The position numbers and the translations under genes were made by a program. From assembly GCF_023283885.1 (NCBI RefSeq), contig NZ_JAKILA010000005.1, positions 62,001 through 126,000 of the forward strand: a stretch of DNA of 64,000 bases, in the 5' to 3' direction. This document shows, in pieces, positions 26,274 to 35,184 of the stretch. The notes below the pieces were generated by a model. That model was not told the DNA's origin. It saw nothing but the letters and a program-made list of their open reading frames with translations, and made no database searches. Numbering within the stretch: position 1 is the stretch's first letter; each line of letters starts with the position of its first letter. Origin of the DNA: Shewanella basaltis. GTDB lineage: Bacteria; Pseudomonadota; Gammaproteobacteria; Enterobacterales; Shewanellaceae.

Positions 26274-27434
26274 TTATTTTGCGGTCAATCTGTTAACGGC
26301 TTTAGTGTCGCTATATTGCATTACACTTAATCCCAAAACCACTAGGCTGGCAAGTAAGGCGCTTGCGTAAAAACGGGCGGTAGTATCACCTGGAATAAAT
26401 TCAACAAACGAGGTGATAAACTGACCGCCAAATACCGCCATGGCAAAGAAAGACAGGTTTTTTCCTCTGGCGTTGGCTGGGCTTTTTTCCACTGTCATGT
26501 GATTAAGTAACGGGATCGTAAAACCAAAGCCCATTCCTGCAAAAACAGCACCAATAAATAACACTGTTAAGCTTTGTGCGTTGGCAAAGCATAAGTGTGC
26601 AACGGCAAAAGCTGCAAACGCTACACTTAACAGAGCTATCACGCCAATGAGTTTGCTTATTTTAGGCATGAATAGGGCAGAAACTACCGCCACTAATGAC
26701 AAAAAGGCCAGTAATGTACCCACTTGATCTTCATGATAACCTTGCTTAGCCATGCTATTGGGTAACACAACAATGGCAGTAAAAAATACTACCATGGCTA
26801 AAGTGGCAAACAGGTAAACATGGTTTAGCGACAATCCTTGATTCACGTGGTGATCGTCACTATTTGATTCTGGTCTCTGGGTTGGGTGTTTACGCGGTAC
26901 AAATAACACAAGCAATAACAAAAACAGCCAAGCTGCTAAATATAAACTTAAGGGATACGCCCAGTGAAGACTTGCTAATTTACCCCCTAAAAAGAGAAAC
27001 AAGACTCCACCTAATTCAATGGCCATACCTTGTTTAGCAATCATTTTTAAACGCTCGTTTCCGGCGTACCACTGCGAAATTAATACCGTACTGCTTGCCA
27101 TGACCAATGCGGTTATGCCCCCCAAGAGAATACGGTTTGACAATACCCACCAAGGACCGTGTAGCCAATACACGCTAAAGCCAAGGAAGCCATAAAGCAG
27201 CAAGCCCAATATTAAGGCCTGATAAGCGCCAAAGGTATCTATTGCTTTACCTGCAAAAGGGGCAAAAAGCACTGCCCCTAATGCTGGAAACGTAACCAGC
27301 CATACCGAATAGTCATTAATATCTAAAGCGTTTGATATGCTTAATAAACCAGGTGTTACAACAGCACCGACCATAATAGTGAGGCTGGCAATACACAGTA
27401 GGGCAACGCTGCCCAGTGCAGATAAACGAGTCAT
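26274..27434 (-). CDS. Major facilitator superfamily transporter
   Basis: 386 residues with about 12 hydrophobic helices in two halves joined by a charged loop near residue 185-200 (PRKHPTQRPESNSDDHHVNQ). The N-terminal half contains a GKAIDTFGAYQALILG motif A-like loop and NRILLGGITALVMASST. Substrate is unknown; the overall look is of a drug or small-molecule exporter. It lies 28 bp after the peroxiredoxin-like gene in the same direction and is probably cotranscribed with it. A LysR regulator is divergent to the pair. Confidence 0.85.
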   Translation of the reverse strand: MTRLSALGSVALLCIASLTIMVGAVVTPGLLSISNALDINDYSVWLVTFPALGAVLFAPFAGKAIDTFGAYQALILGLLLYGFLGFSVYWLHGPWWVLSNRILLGGITALVMASSTVLISQWYAGNERLKMIAKQGMAIELGGVLFLFLGGKLASLHWAYPLSLYLAAWLFLLLLVLFVPRKHPTQRPESNSDDHHVNQGLSLNHVYLFATLAMVVFFTAIVVLPNSMAKQGYHEDQVGTLLAFLSLVAVVSALFMPKISKLIGVIALLSVAFAAFAVAHLCFANAQSLTVLFIGAVFAGMGFGFTIPLLNHMTVEKSPANARGKNLSFFAMAVFGGQFITSFVEFIPGDTTARFYASALLASLVVLGLSVMQYSDTKAVNRLTAK

Positions 27435-27462
27435 GTTGTGTCCTAATATCCTTGGGTCTTTG

Positions 27463-28119
27463 CTAGGCGTTTTTCAGTTTGCACAGTGCATTGATAATAT
27501 CGTCGGGCTCTGAGCGGGTGCGGTAATCAACATCCACAAAGCGCCAGGTCACTTTGCCTTCGCGGTTAATCACAAACGTTGCCGGGATGGGTAATATCTT
27601 GCTGTTGCCATTATTAATGGCCTCTAAGTCCAGCTCGCGATCTACGCGCATATGCTCACTCAAAAACTCAGGAACCTGCCAGGCGACGCCAAATTGCGCT
27701 GCGACTGTTGCATCTTGATCCGATAGCACCTCAAAATCCAACTTGCTGATTTCATCTTGAGTCATTGTACCGTCGGGTATTTGCGGGCTAATCGCAACAA
27801 GCTGGGCGCCGAGGGCGTTAAAATCACTCAAGCGTGCTTGCAATGCCCGCAGTTGTAAATTGCAATATGGGCACCAACTGCCACGGTAAAATGTCACCAC
27901 CACAGGGCCTTTTTGCAATAAATTAGCCAATGAAATGGTTTGTCCATTGGCATTAGGCAGTGAAAATTGAGGCGCTGTTTGTGCAAGTTTTAACGCGTCG
28001 TTACCTTGTAGAAACGATTTTGATTGAGCAATGATGTCGTCTACTTTTTGCATAAACGCAGGATTTTTTTGTCTTCCTTCTGCGATTTTCGCATCGGTTT
28101 GCTGTTGTAAGCTTTGCAT
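27463..28119 (-). CDS. Peroxiredoxin-like (AhpC/TSA, CPYC) protein
   Basis: 218 residues. The thioredoxin-fold AhpC/TSA core contains VVVTFYRGSWCPYCNLQLRA with Cys83 and Cys86, where Cys83 is the expected peroxidatic residue, and later KLDFEVLSDQDATVAAQFGV and PATFVINREGKVTWRFVDVDY. This CxxC arrangement is the peroxiredoxin-like subgroup rather than classical 2-Cys AhpC. It probably reduces hydroperoxides in the cytoplasm. It is the first gene of an operon with the MFS gene and is divergent from a LysR gene, with an ATAAC-N6-GTTAT operator-like site in between. Confidence 0.88.
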   Translation of the reverse strand: MQSLQQQTDAKIAEGRQKNPAFMQKVDDIIAQSKSFLQGNDALKLAQTAPQFSLPNANGQTISLANLLQKGPVVVTFYRGSWCPYCNLQLRALQARLSDFNALGAQLVAISPQIPDGTMTQDEISKLDFEVLSDQDATVAAQFGVAWQVPEFLSEHMRVDRELDLEAINNGNSKILPIPATFVINREGKVTWRFVDVDYRTRSEPDDIINALCKLKNA

Positions 28120-28180
28120 GGTGTTTCCTCTCTTTTACAGCCTTAAATCAGATTGCTTGTAGAATAAACACAATGGATCT

Positions 28181-28196
28181 ATAACAAAAATGTTAT
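28181..28196. promoter_or_regulatory. Inverted repeat between peroxiredoxin-like gene and LysR gene
   Basis: ATAACAAAAATGTTAT (28181-28196) has arms ATAAC/GTTAT and the T-N11-A-like spacing bound by LysR proteins. It lies 62 bp before the peroxiredoxin-like start and 42 bp before the LysR start, as expected for a divergent operator. Confidence 0.55.
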
Positions 28197-28237
28197 TATT
28201 TTATAGAATCTATACAAATTATGTATTTGAGGTGGTT

Positions 28238-29146
28238 GTGGACATTAAAACATTAAAGAGTTTTATTAGCGTTGCGGTACATCAGAGTTTTTCAGCTGCC
28301 GCGCGCGAACTCAACACGGTACAGCCTGCCATTAGCCGACATATCGCCATGCTTGAAGACGAGCTTGGAGTGGCGCTGTTTATTCGTAACTCGCGCGAAG
28401 TCATCATTACCAGCGCAGGTGAGCAGTTACTGCATGACGCAAAACAAATTATTGCCTTAGCTGATAAAGCCAAAGATCAGGTTAAGCGCGCGCAACAAGG
28501 GCAGATGGGCGAGTTAAACATTGCCTATTTAAGTTCAGCTTGTTTAAGTTTTATGGCAGATCTTATTCGTGATTATTCTGAGCATCACCCTGATGTGCAT
28601 GTCAGTTTATTTGAGATGACCGCGACAGAACAAATAGAAGCATTTAAGCATAATCAAATTGATGTCGGTTTTTCTCGGCCATTACCAACAGGGATCCAAG
28701 ATGAATTTATCAGTACCGATATCTATATCGACAAGCTCGTTGCCGTTGTCGGAGCACACCACCCGTTAGCCCAATACACTGAGATTGCGTTGAGCCAGTT
28801 ACAGCAACAAAAATTAATTATATTCCATCGAGATGAAGCCGTCGGCTTGTTTGATGACACTATTATGTTGTGTAAACAAGCTGGGTTTTCAGCCAATATT
28901 GTGAGCCAGCCTCGGCATATGCAAACCTTACTCACCGAGGTGGCCGCGGGGTTAGGCGTGGCTATTGCGCCGTATTGTATTAGTAAATTATACCGCCAAG
29001 GTTGCCATTTTTTAACGCTTACTGATGCGCATAAATCCATTGCGACACAGTTGCATGTCAAGTCAACTAATCACAGTGCTACGGTCGATGCTTTTGTGGC
29101 GCTTGTCATCGCTAATCAACCAAGCATTGCAAAAGGTATGGCCTAG
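28238..29146 (+). CDS. LysR-family regulator divergent from peroxiredoxin/MFS operon
   Basis: About 302 residues from the GTG at 28238. The upstream ATG at 28190 would add 16 residues before the canonical LysR start (DIKTLKSFISVAVHQSFSAA), and GAGG sits just before the GTG. The N-terminal winged HTH contains SFSAAARELNTVQPAISRHI and ALFIRNSREVIITSAGEQLL; the rest is a substrate-binding-type effector domain (ADLIRDYSEHHPDVHVSLFE, HPLAQY). It probably controls the divergent operon, by position. The effector is unknown. Confidence 0.9.
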   Translation: MDIKTLKSFISVAVHQSFSAAARELNTVQPAISRHIAMLEDELGVALFIRNSREVIITSAGEQLLHDAKQIIALADKAKDQVKRAQQGQMGELNIAYLSSACLSFMADLIRDYSEHHPDVHVSLFEMTATEQIEAFKHNQIDVGFSRPLPTGIQDEFISTDIYIDKLVAVVGAHHPLAQYTEIALSQLQQQKLIIFHRDEAVGLFDDTIMLCKQAGFSANIVSQPRHMQTLLTEVAAGLGVAIAPYCISKLYRQGCHFLTLTDAHKSIATQLHVKSTNHSATVDAFVALVIANQPSIAKGMA

Positions 29147-29279
29147 TAAAAATCGGGCTTTTTGTTGCCGTATGCCACTCGTGCCCTAAAATAGCCTTAA
29201 TAGTATTTTATTGCTGATATTGATCACTACACCAACACGGCATACTTCTACACGAATAAGCCAGAGGAAGGCATTGATT

Positions 29280-30404
29280 ATGGACAAGGCTTTACCCCAA
29301 AGTAGACGCTATTGTGAACTTGATTGGTTACGGGTGATATTGATTTTTGCTGTTTTTCTGCATCATGTCTTTATGCCATTCAATGGTGATGACTGGCATG
29401 TCATGAACAATGAGTCCAGCAAAGTGCTTGATGACATAATGGTTTATTTCGAACAGCTGAGGCTGCAAACGTTATTTTTTATCGCAGGGGCCGGTAGTTT
29501 ATTGTTACTGCAAAAAATGTCGGCAAAGTCATTTATGATCAGTAAATTTCATCGGTTATTTATACCATTGCTGGTGGGGATGATATTGATTGTACCGCCG
29601 CAAAACTATATCGAAAATATCGCCGATTATGATTCGTTTTTATCAGCCTACGGTCAGCTCATGCTGTCGTTTGATACCAACCACTTATGGTTTATCGAAT
29701 TTCTGCTGGTATTTATGCTACTGGCCATTCCTTTTAAACACTTTTTAGCCAGTAAGATAGGCAAAAGTTGGCTCAATTGGCTTGAGCGATTAAGTCAGTT
29801 TAAATGGGGGTTACTGGCGTTAGTTATCGTGTTGGCACTGATCCGAGGCTGGGCAAAATACCTGATGCCCGATGACAGTCATCATATTGAAAACCTGTCT
29901 CTGAGCGTGTTTTATGTGTTTTTCTTTTTTGCAGGCATGAGTTTTATGCAGCGTGCGCGTGTTTGGCAAACATTGGCTTTGCATCGGCGCACCTATTTAA
30001 TCAGTTTACTTATTAGCACGTTACTGTTTTATGCCTACTATTACTCGCCAGACTTAAGTGGGTATTTGTCGTTAACGGCTCGCTGGCAGATTTGGTGGTT
30101 TATGTGCTGTTTAGTGTCGTGGTCTGGATTATTGACCATGGTCGGATTTGCCAGTGCGTATCTTAACAAAACCCCCATCTGGCTGAAGCAAACCAATGAA
30201 CTCATTTATCCATTTTATATTTTGCATCAAACGGTCATTGTGCTGTTGGCGTTTTATATTGTGCAGTGGCAGGCAGGGATCATGGTAAAATCGTTCAGTT
30301 TACTTGTAAGCAGCATGATCATTTGTGCCGCGCTGTGCTACTGGGTAATCAAACCTTTTAACCTGATAGGTTACTTATTTGGTCTAAAAAAGGGCACTCG
30401 TTAG
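29280..30404 (+). CDS. Acyltransferase 3 family membrane protein
   Basis: About 374 residues from the ATG at 29280, which has an AGGAAGG site; the earlier in-frame ATG at 29211 lacks one. Around ten hydrophobic helices; the N-terminus RRYCELDWLRVILIFAVFLH and HHVFMPFNGDDW carry the conserved Arg and His of Acyl_transf_3, and later HLWFIEFLLVFMLL and IYPFYILHQTVIVLL follow the family pattern. Members O-acetylate or succinylate cell-surface sugars; this subgroup resembles OpgC-like proteins. Target unknown. It has no operon partner; the HD-GYP gene downstream is convergent. Confidence 0.88.
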   Translation: MDKALPQSRRYCELDWLRVILIFAVFLHHVFMPFNGDDWHVMNNESSKVLDDIMVYFEQLRLQTLFFIAGAGSLLLLQKMSAKSFMISKFHRLFIPLLVGMILIVPPQNYIENIADYDSFLSAYGQLMLSFDTNHLWFIEFLLVFMLLAIPFKHFLASKIGKSWLNWLERLSQFKWGLLALVIVLALIRGWAKYLMPDDSHHIENLSLSVFYVFFFFAGMSFMQRARVWQTLALHRRTYLISLLISTLLFYAYYYSPDLSGYLSLTARWQIWWFMCCLVSWSGLLTMVGFASAYLNKTPIWLKQTNELIYPFYILHQTVIVLLAFYIVQWQAGIMVKSFSLLVSSMIICAALCYWVIKPFNLIGYLFGLKKGTR

Positions 30405-30436
30405 CATGAAAACAGCTAAGACTTTGTGCGCTCGAG

Positions 30437-31654
30437 TTAACCTTCGTGTGCCAGAAACTCGATAATTTGTTCCATATTAAGATTGTAATCGTCAGCCCGA
30501 ACACATTTTACAATCAGATCGTCGGTGACGGTGGCCAGGTCAATTTTCTGGCCTGCTTCAAAATGATCTGGCTTTAAATGGTAGAACGGTTTTACTAAGG
30601 GGCGGATAGGATCTTTAGGGTTATGGCCTTCAACAATGGCCAATCTGTTAGATTCTAATTGCACCACTGACCCGACAGGGTAAACCCCCATACAGCGAAT
30701 AAATTGATCGACTAGCTCCTTGTCGAGTTCATTTTTATCGGCCAGTGCGCGTAATATGCTAAAGGCTTTGACTTGAGCATATCCTTGTTTATAACAACGG
30801 TGCGAGGTCAGTGCATCAAAGATGTCACAGATGCTAATCATTCTTCCGTACAGTGTGATTTTTTCAGCAGGTACCCCAAAAGGGTAGCCTTGGCCATTGA
30901 GTTTTTCATGGTGCAAACTGGCAACTTCTAAACTTAATGGACTAATGCCTGGGGTGTTTTTCATTATTTCAATTGAATAACTGGCATGAGTTTTCATGAT
31001 ATGAAACTCTTCATCGGTGAGTTTGTCGGGTTTATTTAAAATCCGATCGGGGATCATGATTTTACCCACATCATGTAAAAATGCGCCTACGGCTAATTGA
31101 TTCACAATGTCTTTGTCTATTTTTTTATAAACAGCAAACATGGTCATTAATACAGACACAGATACCGAGTGTTCCAATAAATATTCGTCTTTATTACGTA
31201 TGTTAATCACGCACGATAAGGCATTGGGATTATTAAAGATAAGATCGGTCGATTCGGTGGTAATTTTTTGAACAGGCCCCATGTCCAACGGCAAACCATG
31301 CTGCGCATTGTGGAATAGCTTTTTCTGAATATCTTTTGACTCGTTAAATACCTGGCGTGCTCTAACGATTTCTTGATTGAAAAAATTAGGCTTTGTTGCT
31401 GGTCGAGCGGGCAAGATTTGACGAGATGGCGGTGCTTTCTGTGTTGTAATGCTGGTGGTCGTTTGTTCAGTAATGACTTCTGTTTTACTCGTATCAATTA
31501 ATAGCTTAGTGACGGATTTACGCTTTAATGCTTCAATGACACGCTCGTTTTTAAGCACTCCCGGCTTAGTGAGCGAAAACGTATCTTTAGGCTCGGTGAT
31601 TTCGACCACATACATTCCAACACATACGTCAGTAATGTCATGTTCAATCAGCAT
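30437..31654 (-). CDS. HD-GYP protein with N-terminal DUF3391
   Basis: 405 residues with no membrane helix. Residues 1-~135 are the DUF3391 regulatory domain (DVCVGMYVVEI, a LLIDTSK strand, then a Thr/Pro-rich linker 60-90). The HD-GYP domain has EHSVSVSVLM, FLHDVGKIMIPDRIL with HD at 194-195, LHHEKLNGQGYP (248-258) and ICDIFDALTSHRCYKQG. A beta-rich tail follows from 325. Catalytic motifs are intact, so c-di-GMP hydrolysis in the cytoplasm is likely. It is a single-gene unit and the third c-di-GMP-related enzyme of this window if the GGDEF gene at 48279 is counted. Confidence 0.92.
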   Translation of the reverse strand: MLIEHDITDVCVGMYVVEITEPKDTFSLTKPGVLKNERVIEALKRKSVTKLLIDTSKTEVITEQTTTSITTQKAPPSRQILPARPATKPNFFNQEIVRARQVFNESKDIQKKLFHNAQHGLPLDMGPVQKITTESTDLIFNNPNALSCVINIRNKDEYLLEHSVSVSVLMTMFAVYKKIDKDIVNQLAVGAFLHDVGKIMIPDRILNKPDKLTDEEFHIMKTHASYSIEIMKNTPGISPLSLEVASLHHEKLNGQGYPFGVPAEKITLYGRMISICDIFDALTSHRCYKQGYAQVKAFSILRALADKNELDKELVDQFIRCMGVYPVGSVVQLESNRLAIVEGHNPKDPIRPLVKPFYHLKPDHFEAGQKIDLATVTDDLIVKCVRADDYNLNMEQIIEFLAHEG

Positions 31655-32062
31655 AAATCGGTTCCTTGAGGCTACTTATCAACATCAAATATATCAACGG
31701 TTTTGTCTATATCTACACGCTATGTTACACGATAACTCATTTGATAAAGCAATATAAGCGAAATCATACGAGGTTACGTTAGCTGTTAGATGAAGCTCAA
31801 AAAAGTATTATTTTGTGATGCGAATCAATGGTATTTAGCAACATATCTTTTGAGTCTATGCTGATTTACGCAGGAGATCCATTAGCTTTGAAAAAATGTC
31901 ATTTTTTTGAAGTATTTTTGCTCAGTTAAAGACAGTTTATACTATTAATACAGTTGGTTAATGATACTAACGTCTTATAATACTCGGTCGTGATTGAATT
32001 GATATATTCCTAATCGCTTAACAAAATCGATAGGCATGAAGCGCTAATCATTGATACTTGAT

Positions 32063-32108
32063 GTATTAGTGTATTAGTGTATTAGTGTATTAGTGTATTA
32101 GTGTATTG
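32063..32108. repeat. 8-bp microsatellite (GTATTAGT, five full units)
   Basis: GTATTAGT is repeated five times without error (32063-32102) and followed by a partial unit GTATTG. It lies about 140 bp before the AraC start. Such short arrays can change length by strand slippage. Confidence 0.92.
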
Positions 32109-32178
32109 GGGACTGATCACGGTTACTTGTCACAAGCACTGAGATCAGCGGTTAAAAATACTCCTGTGTTAATGATTG

Positions 32179-32195
32179 TTATCAAGAATTGATAA
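32179..32195. promoter_or_regulatory. Perfect 17-bp inverted repeat upstream of AraC gene
   Basis: TTATCAA-GAA-TTGATAA, 52 bp before the AraC ATG. It is a symmetrical site of operator size in the promoter region; the binding protein is unknown. Confidence 0.5.
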
Positions 32196-32246
32196 TGCGT
32201 AAAATAGTCTAAATAGGCATAGTTTAATTGAAACATTGAGTGTTGT

Positions 32247-33116
32247 ATGACCATTCCTAACATTGGTTTTAATCACGATAAAACTAATCAAGCAGAACTT
32301 GAAATTATTGAGCTGTCTGATTTATATACTCGCTCTATGATAGGGCATGATCCACAAACCCCACATCGCGTGTCATTTTTTATGCTGGTTTATATTGAAC
32401 TCGGTGAGGGCGAACATATGGTTGATTTTAATCATTATCGCTTTGGGCCTGGGTCATTGATTTTTGTGCAGCGTGAACAAGTACATAGTTTTGATTTTTC
32501 TGGGCAACCTCAGGGTAAAGTCATACTGTTTACCCAGGCTTTCTTAGATAAAGTGCATGCCAATATGCGCTTGCCTAACTACACGCCTACACATTTAAAT
32601 CAGCAGCATAACCCTTTATTGCAACTGGACAGCACTCACCATGCACGTAGTCATATTTTAATTGAGCAAATTGAAACTGAAATAAACACGCCTGCCTCAG
32701 AACCGCTTATTGTGATGTATTTATTTTCGGCATTAGCCTTGTTGTTAAATCGTTTACGTCCGGCGTTAAGCCAGGGCAACTTATCGGCTGAGCAAAGTAG
32801 TAAGTTAGCGCGTTTTTTTAGTTTAATGCAGCAGCATGTTCAACACGTACGCGATGCAAATTGGTATGCAGGCAAAATCCATACAACCTATAAAACCCTC
32901 AATCTAATCTGCAAATTGGCAACTGGTTTAACCGCTAAACAGATGATAGATGCCTACACCATTGTTGAAATAAAGCGTCGCCTTGTGGTGAGCAAAACCA
33001 CGACTCAGCAATTAGCCAATGATTTTGGTTTTGAAGATAGCAGTAACTTTGTTAAATACTTTAAAAATCACACTGAACTGACCCCAAGTCAATTCATGAA
33101 ACACCATTTGTCTTAA
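32247..33116 (+). CDS. AraC-family regulator
   Basis: 289 residues. The N-terminal half (30-130) is a cupin-type ligand domain with HMVDFNHYRFGPGSLIFVQR and VHSFDFSGQPQGKVILFTQ. The C-terminal AraC HTH pair includes LICKLATGLTAKQMID, and the second helix pair ends in LANDFGFEDSSNFVKYFKNH and TELTPSQFM. The next gene, 95 bp downstream in the same direction, encodes an exported SnoaL-like protein and could be its target. An inverted repeat and a microsatellite lie upstream. Confidence 0.9.
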   Translation: MTIPNIGFNHDKTNQAELEIIELSDLYTRSMIGHDPQTPHRVSFFMLVYIELGEGEHMVDFNHYRFGPGSLIFVQREQVHSFDFSGQPQGKVILFTQAFLDKVHANMRLPNYTPTHLNQQHNPLLQLDSTHHARSHILIEQIETEINTPASEPLIVMYLFSALALLLNRLRPALSQGNLSAEQSSKLARFFSLMQQHVQHVRDANWYAGKIHTTYKTLNLICKLATGLTAKQMIDAYTIVEIKRRLVVSKTTTQQLANDFGFEDSSNFVKYFKNHTELTPSQFMKHHLS

Positions 33117-33211
33117 CGGTTCGACTTTGACCATTTTAAGGCTCATATACACTCTACTGGCTAACGGCTAAGCCTTATAAACTGTCCTCATTGAAACCAG
33201 AGGACTTACCC

Positions 33212-34132
33212 ATGAATACCATTACTAACAAAATCATCGCAGTTAACAGTACCTTGGCAGCACGTAAATCTATTATCAGTGCACTAGTTATAACTGCACT
33301 ATTTGGTGGTTCCTTAATGTCTGACAACAGCGTTGCGGCAACTGAAACATCTCAAGTTGAAGTCAGTTACAAGCAACAAGTCGTTGAGTTATTGAGCAGT
33401 ATTGAAACCGGCGACCCAGCACCAATTGGCTATATTAACCCTAACAAATACATTCAACATAACTTAGCGGTTGCTGACGGTTTAGCCGGTTTTGCTGCGG
33501 TAATGCAGCAGTTACCTAAAGGCAGCACAAAAGCTCAGGTTAAGCGTGCTTTTCAAGATGGTAACTATGTGTTTACGCACACAGAATATAACTTCTTTGG
33601 CCCTGAAGCCGGCTTTGATATTTTCCGCTTTGAAGACGGTAAAATTGTGGAGCATTGGGATAACCTACAAGCCATTGCAGCAGTAAATCCAAGCGGTCAT
33701 ACACAGTTTGATGGCGAAACCAAGGTCACTGATTTAGATAAAACTGAACAAAATAAAGCATTGGTTGCCCGCTTTGTTGATAGTATTTTGATTAAAGGTG
33801 AGATGGCCAAAATAGGTCAATTTATTGGTAGTAAAGATAGCGATTATATTCAGCATAACCCTAATATTGGTGACGGCTTAAGTGGCCTAGGCAAAGCCTT
33901 AGGTGAGTTAGCTAAAATGGACATGCCAATGGTTGTAAAAACTAATCATAAAGTCCTTGGCGAAGGTAACTTTGTGTTGTCGATTAGTGAAGGCACATTT
34001 ATGCAGCAACATGTGGCATTTTATGACTTGTTCCGTGTTGAAAATAACATGATTGTGGAACATTGGGACACCATTGAAACCATTCCGGCTCAAACTGACT
34101 GGAAAAACAGTAACGGTAAATTTGGTTTTTAA
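33212..34132 (+). CDS. Exported tandem SnoaL/NTF2-like protein
   Basis: About 306 residues from the ATG at 33212, preceded by AGAGGA; an upstream in-frame start at 33191 has no such site. An N-terminal hydrophobic segment (SIISALVITALFGGSLM) and a following VAA suggest export or a membrane anchor. Two homologous halves follow. Each has a YIQHN motif (KYIQHNLAVADGLAGF and DYIQHNPNIGDGLSGL) and a closing strand pair (FDIFRFEDGKIVEHWDNLQ and YDLFRVENNMIVEHWDTIE). This is the SnoaL-like (NTF2) fold duplicated in one chain. Members bind or convert small molecules or serve as ring hydrolases/cyclases; no specific activity can be given. A terminator follows. Confidence 0.85.
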   Translation: MNTITNKIIAVNSTLAARKSIISALVITALFGGSLMSDNSVAATETSQVEVSYKQQVVELLSSIETGDPAPIGYINPNKYIQHNLAVADGLAGFAAVMQQLPKGSTKAQVKRAFQDGNYVFTHTEYNFFGPEAGFDIFRFEDGKIVEHWDNLQAIAAVNPSGHTQFDGETKVTDLDKTEQNKALVARFVDSILIKGEMAKIGQFIGSKDSDYIQHNPNIGDGLSGLGKALGELAKMDMPMVVKTNHKVLGEGNFVLSISEGTFMQQHVAFYDLFRVENNMIVEHWDTIETIPAQTDWKNSNGKFGF

Positions 34133-34154
34133 TCATCCTACTTAAATGATATAC

Positions 34155-34182
34155 AAGGCCGCGAATTTGTGCGGCCTTTTTT
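34155..34182 (+). terminator. Terminator after SnoaL-like gene
   Basis: AAGGCCGC and GCGGCCTT pair around an 8-base loop, followed by TTTT. It also lies near the convergent end of the next LysR gene. Confidence 0.9.
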
Positions 34183-34217
34183 AATGCGGTCATTGATTGG
34201 TAATTATGATGTTAGCC

Positions 34218-35099
34218 CTAGGGTGTAAGTAATTGCCTTAAAGCGTGTCTAAAATGTTTAACCATCGGCTCTAGGCTGTAGCGACTATGCTGAATAACAT
34301 CAACACTGGCCTGCCAGCCCATATCTTTAAATTCGTTCGGTAACAACACTAATTGGCCACTATTAATATAGTCATTAGCAATATGATTGGGCAGTAAACA
34401 CCAACCATTGCCCTGTAGTGTTAGTTCAAGCAGCACATAGTAATTGTCTGCGTACCAAATGTTTGGGCTTAAGGCGAGCTGAAAGTCACTCGATTTGTTA
34501 TTACGCGATCGCATAAGCAATTGTCTGTGCAACTTAAGCTTGGCCGTGTTATTGATGTGTTGTTGGGCTAATGGGTGAGAACTTGCAACATAGATATCAA
34601 ATTTAACTGATCCAATCGATTCATAATCAATGTGGGAAGGAAGCGATAATTCACTAAAAATAATGCCTGTCACCGCTTTATCTTTATCAATCATGTCGAC
34701 AATATCGATACTCGACGCCGTAAAAATTTCCAGAGATGTGTTGGGATAGTCCAGTTCTAGTTGATTAACAATACTGGAGAGCTTTTGAAAAGGAATGCCT
34801 TCATCTACACCAATAGTGAGCTCAGAAATAAATGGTTTTTCAAGATGTTGCGCACAATAGGTTAACCTTTGGTGCTGTTGTAATAATACTGTGGCATGAC
34901 GTAGTAGTGTGTTGCCTGCCTGTGTTAATTTCGGATAACGGCCGCTGCGGTCAAATAATGCCACGTTACAGTCTATTTCGAGATTGATGACATGCTGGCT
35001 CACTACGGATTGCGCTTTGTTAAGTGACCGCGCTGCGGCTGAAAAAGAGCCGGTTTTAGCGGTTGCTACAAATGCTTCGAGTTGATCAATGCTATACAT
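34218..35099 (-). CDS. LysR-family regulator divergent from PACE exporter gene
   Basis: 293 residues. The HTH is SFSAAARSLNKAQSVVSQHV with RSGRYPKLTQAGNTLL as the wing; the effector domain includes LEIFTASSIDIVDMIDKD and SHPLAQQHI. Start ATG follows at 35097-35099. The neighbouring divergent gene encodes a PACE-type transporter, and LysR-PACE pairs are common, with the regulator controlling the exporter. A TCC-N7-GGA palindrome lies between the two. Confidence 0.9.
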   Translation of the reverse strand: MYSIDQLEAFVATAKTGSFSAAARSLNKAQSVVSQHVINLEIDCNVALFDRSGRYPKLTQAGNTLLRHATVLLQQHQRLTYCAQHLEKPFISELTIGVDEGIPFQKLSSIVNQLELDYPNTSLEIFTASSIDIVDMIDKDKAVTGIIFSELSLPSHIDYESIGSVKFDIYVASSHPLAQQHINNTAKLKLHRQLLMRSRNNKSSDFQLALSPNIWYADNYYVLLELTLQGNGWCLLPNHIANDYINSGQLVLLPNEFKDMGWQASVDVIQHSRYSLEPMVKHFRHALRQLLTP

Positions 35100-35132
35100 A
35101 TCGTTTTTCCAGATGGTATATAACTATTTTGT

Positions 35133-35147
35133 ATCCATATATTGGAT
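35133..35147. promoter_or_regulatory. LysR-type T-N11-A site between LysR and PACE genes
   Basis: ATCCATATATTGGAT has arms ATCCA/TGGAT, and its T-N11-A core is TCCATATATTGGA. It is centred between the LysR start (35099) and the PACE start (35185). Confidence 0.6.
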
Positions 35148-35184
35148 GATAATAAGGCAAACGTCACCAATAATTGAGTTCAGT

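Larger units (their letters stand above)
31655..32246. other. Intergenic region between HD-GYP gene and AraC gene
   Basis: 592 bp between divergent genes. It contains an 8-bp microsatellite (32063-32108) and a perfect 7-3-7 inverted repeat (32179-32195). I see no reading frame with family features. Confidence 0.6.

Noticed and set aside
32063..32108. Short repeat array considered as a CRISPR remnant
   Set aside because: Units are 8 bp and directly adjacent with no spacers, and no cas genes are present.
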